Shown here one piece after another: positions 58,721 to 64,000 of a DNA stretch of 64,000 nucleotides. The translations under genes were made by a program, and so were the position numbers. The stretch comes from Micropterix aruncella. Lineage: Eukaryota; Arthropoda; Insecta; Lepidoptera; Micropterigidae. The stretch spans positions 17,921,151 through 17,985,150 of the forward strand of contig OX155955.1 in the NCBI GenBank assembly GCA_944548615.1, read 5' to 3'. The notes below the pieces were generated by a model. The model was not told the DNA's origin. It worked only from the letters and a program-made list of their open reading frames with translations, and did not search any database. Position 1 is the stretch's first letter; each line of letters begins with the position of its first letter.

Positions 58721-59689
58721 TGTATAGTTCAATAGGTCCTTAGTAGTTCCGTCTTTGAGAAGGCTGCTGGATAGGAGTTGAGACATTAGTTGGGCCGACA
58801 AACAAGACAAATCATGCTTTACATTTTACAGTTCGGGGTGCGGGTCAACCGTACGTCCAGTCAATGCAGTGGTGGCCACAAGTTAAATAATAATAATAAA
58901 AAAATAATTATTAACGCGAAATAAGACTTTCTAGCATACGGAATGATACCTTAATATTTTTATGATTTATAATGAATCAACGTTTTTCGGGGTATCCAGT
59001 ACACGTAGCGGGCTGCAGTGCGGTGGCCCGTGCCAGCTTTGCATCCCGGCCGAGAGAAGAAAAGTGCTTAAGAACCTTATCTCCTCCATTCGCACACTTA
59101 ATCATCCATCTTTCCTTCACCTTCTCACTTAATCATCTATTTTGCTCACACCTTCTTCGCGCACCGGACGCGATAACGCGATTTCAACCGAAATGTAATT
59201 TTGGCCATTATTAATGTCTTGCCTGGCCAGTTTGCGACGAGATTTTCACGGGGGCTGTGCTTAGGGAGAACTGGCAATTGTTATAGAGATAGTCATAAGG
59301 GAGAAATATGACGTTTGCGACAGGCGAACTCCAAAAGTATAATATGATTTAATTAAGTAAGTCCAGATATTATAAGCACATGAATTTTAGTGCTAGACGT
59401 GTATAAACTTAAACTTCAAAATTGAACTTTTTAAACTCGTGTTAAATGACAAAAGAAATAACATCCAAAGGTATCGATACAACAAGATAGAGAAAATATC
59501 GCATAACTAGATACTCTGGAGTGAATCTGTTGTTTTGAATACTATACAAAATAGAAGCCACATTTTTTATCCAGACAACAGCTTTAATAAGCATGCCCAA
59601 TGAGTATGTTTTAAGTTCGAGGTTAACAAATCAAAAATATGATAGGTTTTATAAGAAAAATCGGTATTTCCATTTTTTTAATTAATGTA
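58721..59689. other. Non-coding stretch
   Basis: No supportable gene. The frame 58972-59214 (80 codons) has no domain. Confidence 0.45.
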
Positions 59690-60030
59690 TTCATCTTCAA
59701 ATTTACAGTAGTTATGATTTACAATAGTCAAAACCTAACTAAGCTGCCGTCTGTCCTAAGATAAACAATTTATCTTAATCATTATCATGTTGAGAAATCT
59801 ATTAAATAATATCGTAATTATTTGTAATAAAATTACCCTAATTATTTACATAAAATTCGAAACAAAATGTCAATTATCAATATAAAATAAAAATTAACTA
59901 TTTACTGCTAGTACTTTTAGAAAATCGTCAAGAATAGTTTAGAATATAGTCAAAGTAATGAATGACAATATAATCATAAAACTGTTATGATAAAAAAAAT
60001 GGATAAAGGTTTTACCATTATAATCGATTA
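59690..60030 (-). repeat. Family G repeat (LINE 3'-end-like), copy 2
   Basis: Minus-strand counterpart of 4010-4475, about 80 percent alike by eye over 300 bp. No coding part. Confidence 0.6.
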
Positions 60031-60860
60031 ATGTGTTAATTTTGCTGATACGCCTCGTAGTTTAATGGAAAATGAAGTCGAGAATCGTTGCCCATTCCTT
60101 CTTCAGTAATCTGCACATTACTATTCCCAAATTTTAAATTATTAAATTGATGTAAGTATTTAGATTCGTTTAAATTTTTTTTTGGTTGTGATTTCATCTT
60201 TGAATATTAATTTAAATCCATTTTTATGGCATTTTTTAAAATCGCTTTGATGACCGTTAATATGATTAGGTACTATTGTTTTTTTTTTCTTCATATTTTT
60301 ACTTTCTATTGTTGCTATACCTAACTCTGTATTGATTTTTTTATAATTTCATTAGCTATTATTCGTATTTTCTTATTTCATATTTTTTTTATAATTTTTA
60401 CTCTTAGACAGGTTTATACCAACACTTACTTAAGGAACGTAGATTCGTAATAAATTCATGTTGTTCTTTAGATTCACAGGCGACTTTTAGTGATTTATTG
60501 ATAGATAGCAACTAGATGTGTAATTTGAATCAACACTTCGTAGTTAAGTAGGTACAAAAGAAACTCTAGGATATTTTCCTACAACCCTCATATTCTTTAA
60601 CTCGTAAATGATATACGATAGTGTTGAAACTGTATCAATTACAGACGACTAAGTAAAACCATTTGTCGCTGGCCTATACCGACTAACAAATGGCGTCTGG
60701 CGGGAACTGGCGTATCTCTAAATGTGCTCGAACAAAACAGAAACTCAATACTCATTGAAAAGGTGAGGTATGTTTACGGCCTGAGCGGTATCGGCGTCAC
60801 TCAAGCGAGGGTCGGGCGGCAAAGGTGGGGGTCGCTTGACTCGCATCTGTAGACCTTGAG
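60031..60860. other. AT-rich non-coding stretch
   Basis: No gene or repeat recognised. It becomes GC-richer after 60780. Confidence 0.5.
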
Positions 60861-60897
60861 GAGGGAGAGGGGGGGGGGGGGGGGGAGGGGGAGGGGG
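60861..60897 (+). repeat. G-rich tract with a 17 G run
   Basis: G run at 60869-60885, followed by AGGGGGAGGGGG. The tract has obvious potential to form a G-quadruplex on the plus strand. Length may be uncertain in the assembly. Confidence 0.85.
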
Positions 60898-61723
60898 ATT
60901 TCAGTCGCCGCGTTTGAGGAAGATAAACAACTGTCTAATGGCTCAAATATTCCTAGGCCTTCCTGGCTAGAGCAGCGGTACTGCAAAACTAAATATGTGG
61001 AATTTGCCATTTATTCGGTCTGAGGCCGAACCGGCCGTGGCGGCCAAAAGCTGTATGAAGCATAACTTTGTGGTCTGGTTGTGAGAACACAAAAAAGAAT
61101 TTTAATACAATTATGCCGGATTTCAAAAACACGGTCCTTAAGCTATCATTTCGCCAAAACGAAATCGGTAAATTATTTCCATATTAATTTTAAATTATCT
61201 TTATTCTGTTACTGTTTTCCAAAAAAATAAAAACGAGCGAGATTTGTCTTTAGTTTTTGAAAAACCTAGAGATGATTCTCAATATTAAAAAATACTATTT
61301 ACACCAGCGTATGGTCTATTTGCATAGTACAAATACAGTTTTTGAAACTACCATACCTACAAAAAATGTTTGAAATTACGTAATTTCCAGAAATGTTATG
61401 GCCAAACATTATTTTTTTTCTATTTATTAAAGATACTTTTGAGTTATATAAAAAATAACACAGTGATCTTGAGTTATTTCATTATTGTAATCTATTTTTT
61501 ACTTTATAAAAAACTATTCATTTGATAATTTATTATATAATAATTGATAAGACAAATCGACTATATTAGACGACGCGCGAAGCCGAAATCTTCATTCGTA
61601 ATTTGCCACTGTTAACGGTGGGATGTATTCCGTTGTCGCCGCGGTATACCTATACATATTTATGTATATATCGAAAGCGCGAGGGCGCGTAGCATTGCAA
61701 AAATATCTAAATTTTTAGTCGCG
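60898..61723. other. AT-rich non-coding stretch
   Basis: GGCCGAACCGGCCGTGGCGGCC near 61024 is a local GC palindrome-like block. No gene. Confidence 0.5.
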
Positions 61724-61939
61724 TCAACTCGGAAGGAAGCCTAATGCTTTTTCGAGTTTAAAACTGATAAGGTGTCTGTATCTTCTTCTTCGCTTTGCTT
61801 CTCCCTGCTGCATCCGCTCAATTCGTATACGCGCGATATATGGTCCGAGATCGTCGCCTTCTGTCATTTGCGCAGCAGGAAATAGAGCAATGTTATGAAC
61901 ATACCATATCCAAGCTGTTGAAATATTCGTTATTGTCAC
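61724..61939 (-). other. Unidentified 71-codon open frame
   Basis: The minus-strand frame ends in TGA and has an internal ATG giving 47 codons (MTEGDDLGPYIARIRIE, RMQQGEAKRRRRYRHLI, KLEKALGFLPS). An acceptor-like TTTCAACAG lies inside its N-terminal part, so it could be a terminal exon. It is basic and protein-like, but no family is recognised. Confidence 0.3.
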
Positions 61940-62713
61940 AGCGTTAGCAAAAAAAAGTATGAGGACAAGAAAAGATAACTACATTAGACTAATTTCGCTC
62001 TCAAAATTCACATTTCGATCAACAATCTGAATTTAAGACAATGTCCTTGGCTATAGTTAACATACTTTAATGCACCCTAATTGGTTGGATGGTTGGGTAG
62101 TGTGTGGTTGGAACTCAAATGGCAACTACTTCCTTGTGGTAGTTTCTAGGCTACTTCATAAAAATATTGTGGAATAAGCTAAGAGCTACAAAATGATATA
62201 CTTTTGTCAAAATAAAATGTATGCCATCACTCTAATATTAAGGAATTATTTAAAGTGATTAAGAGCCACTCTGATAAAAACAAACATGTGATGGGTTAAA
62301 AATAGCCGAGCGGTTCGGTTGTTTTCTACTGAGCAACTCGGTTATAACAACCCAGACGCGACTTTAAATCTACGGAGCGGTTTTTTAATTCTAACCAAGT
62401 TAATTTGGCTACAACAACCAATCGGGGTGTTATTATTATCCCATTGTATGTAAAACTTCTAGGTTGCTACTTGTTAACAACATTCGATTGGTTAAGTTTA
62501 ACTGCTGATTTATATTGTCTAACCTGTTTTTCTATCGAGCTGAATTTGCACTAGGTTAAGCGTTCGTTTCTCTGTGTATGGAGGATGGCTTATAGGTTCT
62601 ACGTTTTTCGCCTTATACAAATTTTTGTTTGTCTGGCAGTGCAAGAGCTCGCATTATCTTGCGATGCAAAATAATTCAGCGTTTACGGTTGCTTTTCAGA
62701 ACTTTCAGATTAG
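61940..62713. other. Non-coding stretch
   Basis: No gene. Related phrases GGTTCGGTTGTT, AACTCGGTTATAACAAC and GGCTACAACAACCAATCGG suggest a decayed repeat at 62300-62430. Confidence 0.4.
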
Positions 62714-63000
62714 TCAATACCTCACGGCAAGCAAGTGATCGCGTAGCAATCGACATTCAGGGTACGATGCATATCTGTTTGGGTTCAGCTCAACTTGAAA
62801 GACCCAAATGATCGATTGCTGCTGTGTTTTAGGGTCGTAGCTATAAATCCATATTTCGTTCCCTGTTACTATGTTCCACACCCAATTTGACGCCACTTCG
62901 TTGAATCTGGCAAGCATGGCATTGCATCAAGTGACGCGTCTCGCTTTTTGAGCATCAGCCAAATTGTATGGGATCCACTAACAGCACAGATTTTTCACAG
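62714..63000 (-). pseudogene. mariner-type transposase fragment
   Basis: The minus-strand reading includes IPYNLADAQKARRV and then, after a stop, MLARFNEVASN, NIVTGNEIWIYSYDPKTQQQ and SIIWVFQVELNP. This is the stretch of mariner transposases around the first catalytic Asp (VTGDE.W....P). Here the Asp is Asn (TGNE), which would abolish catalysis. No ITRs were found. The fragment abuts family F sequence to its right. Confidence 0.7.
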
Positions 63001-63099
63001 TCAAATTTTGTGCAGGATCACAGTTTGTGTAGGATTGATCATACAGATATCCAGGTAAACTTGACCATAAAAATGGACCTATAAAGAGGAGTCCAATGT

Positions 63100-63240
63100 A
63101 GACTGGACAACCGCCGTTGTCCGGTCTACTCTGGACAACGGCTTTTGCAACATCGCTGAAACGTCGGATGTTACAAACTTCAAGTGGTAAATTTGTTTTT
63201 ATCCTATTTATAATGTCGAACAACCGCGATGGTCTTCAAT
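63100..63240 (+). repeat. Family F repeat, copy 3
   Basis: CTGGACAACGGC.TTTGCAACATCGC.GAAACGTCGGATGTTAC and TTTATAATGTCGAACAACCGCGATGGTCTT match copies 1 and 2. A short GTAGACTGGACAACCGCC/GTTGTCCGGTCTAC fold lies at its left end. Confidence 0.6.
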
Positions 63241-64000
63241 TGTGTAGAATTGATTGGATGCTTAATAGGATAGAATTGATAGTCATGCTTAATAGAATGT
63301 TCTGAAAAAAATATTAGTTGTAATATATTATTATTGTATCTAGATATTTAGCATGATATGTCCGCAGCTTAAAATGTATCCCATATAAAAATTGATACAT
63401 TGCGTAAACATTTCTGAACTTTTAAATTTGAATTTTGAACTGCTGGATAGGCACCTAGAATTAAGTTTAAAGAATGTTAGAAAGCAAAGTGAGATTCTCA
63501 TATAAGCTAACAAACCAAAGGTCTTCGTCCCACAATTCTCTGCTTAAAATTCTTTACTCGTGAAATTGATGCGCGGTCGAAAGAAAAGCGAATGTTTTAA
63601 ACGTAACCGCACTGTGGCTCTTAAATCATGACACTTCCAATCGAACCCATAAACAAACCATTTCAAGTGGCGAGAAGGGGATTCCGCTCTACCTCGGCGC
63701 CCGCTCTGTATTTGCGGACGAAGGAATTCCTACCATATAAAAATATACGCAAGCCAGTACATTAAAGGTACCGCAAGCTTGATTTCAGCTTTACAAATAC
63801 TAAGCAACTGATATACAGACAGATTCTTGAACAATTATTATTCTCAAGCATACATTTCACTACTAATTGGCATTTTCAAAATTAATAAGCTTAAACTATC
63901 AAGAATACCCTTAAATATTTATTGTAACGAATGTATATACAATGTGCTTAGCATAATAGAAATATTATCATTGGCGTTTAATGTATGCGCTATGTAACCT
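63241..64000. other. AT-rich non-coding stretch
   Basis: ATTGATAGTCATGCTTAATAGAATG and a similar phrase are locally repeated near 63245-63300. No gene. Confidence 0.5.

Overview
The window is animal nuclear DNA, AT-rich and densely packed with transposable-element debris. It is most likely from a lepidopteran insect: the mix of an insect errantivirus, Helitrons ending in CTAG, Penelope-like, Tc1/mariner and LINE fragments, a tRNA-derived SINE and many short dispersed repeats fits a moth or butterfly. That assignment is inference from repeat style, not proof. No complete host gene can be supported. I see two candidate host exons, both on the minus strand (10986-11123 and 56814-56981), and a duplicated micro-exon-like segment (16416-16725), so the window is probably intronic or intergenic.

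The centrepiece is a 7.0 kb errantivirus (insect endogenous retrovirus, Ty3/Gypsy group) at 28847-35881 on the plus strand. Its two 374 bp LTRs look identical by eye, and it is flanked by a 4 bp target duplication, GCAC. In order it holds: 5' LTR, a primer-binding site of the tRNA-Ser type, a leader with five copies of a 16 bp motif, gag, pol (protease, reverse transcriptase, RNase H, integrase) in the -1 frame, env, a polypurine tract and the 3' LTR. Gag and pol are open throughout. Env appears to be made by splicing a 29-nt leader exon to an acceptor at the end of pol, but an in-frame TAA 31 codons after the acceptor breaks it. The leader motif array sits where Drosophila gypsy carries its Su(Hw) insulator.

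Left part (1-28.8 kb): copies of a roughly 650 bp dispersed repeat called family A here (487, 5583, 25306, 27778), a large palindrome of family E (4685-5290), a pair of family H elements (2590, 7361), a Penelope-like element with GIY-YIG remnants (9122-9830) and a second fragment (12040-12425), a SINE (11674-11944), LINE remnants, a truncated Helitron (20287-21414) and a 349 bp TA microsatellite (23445-23793). Right part (35.9-64 kb): LINE 3' ends (37385, 46465, 55890, 57399), a second Helitron with the helicase C-terminus (39026-39576) running into another TA tract, tandem family D/E repeats split by a family A insertion with a 13 bp target duplication (42655-44345), MITEs (44397, 44925, 52319), Tc1 and mariner transposase fragments (55195, 62714), and several fold-back duplications.

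The elements act independently. The only set of genes that works together is errantivirus gag-pol-env. Family letters A to H are working labels for this window only.
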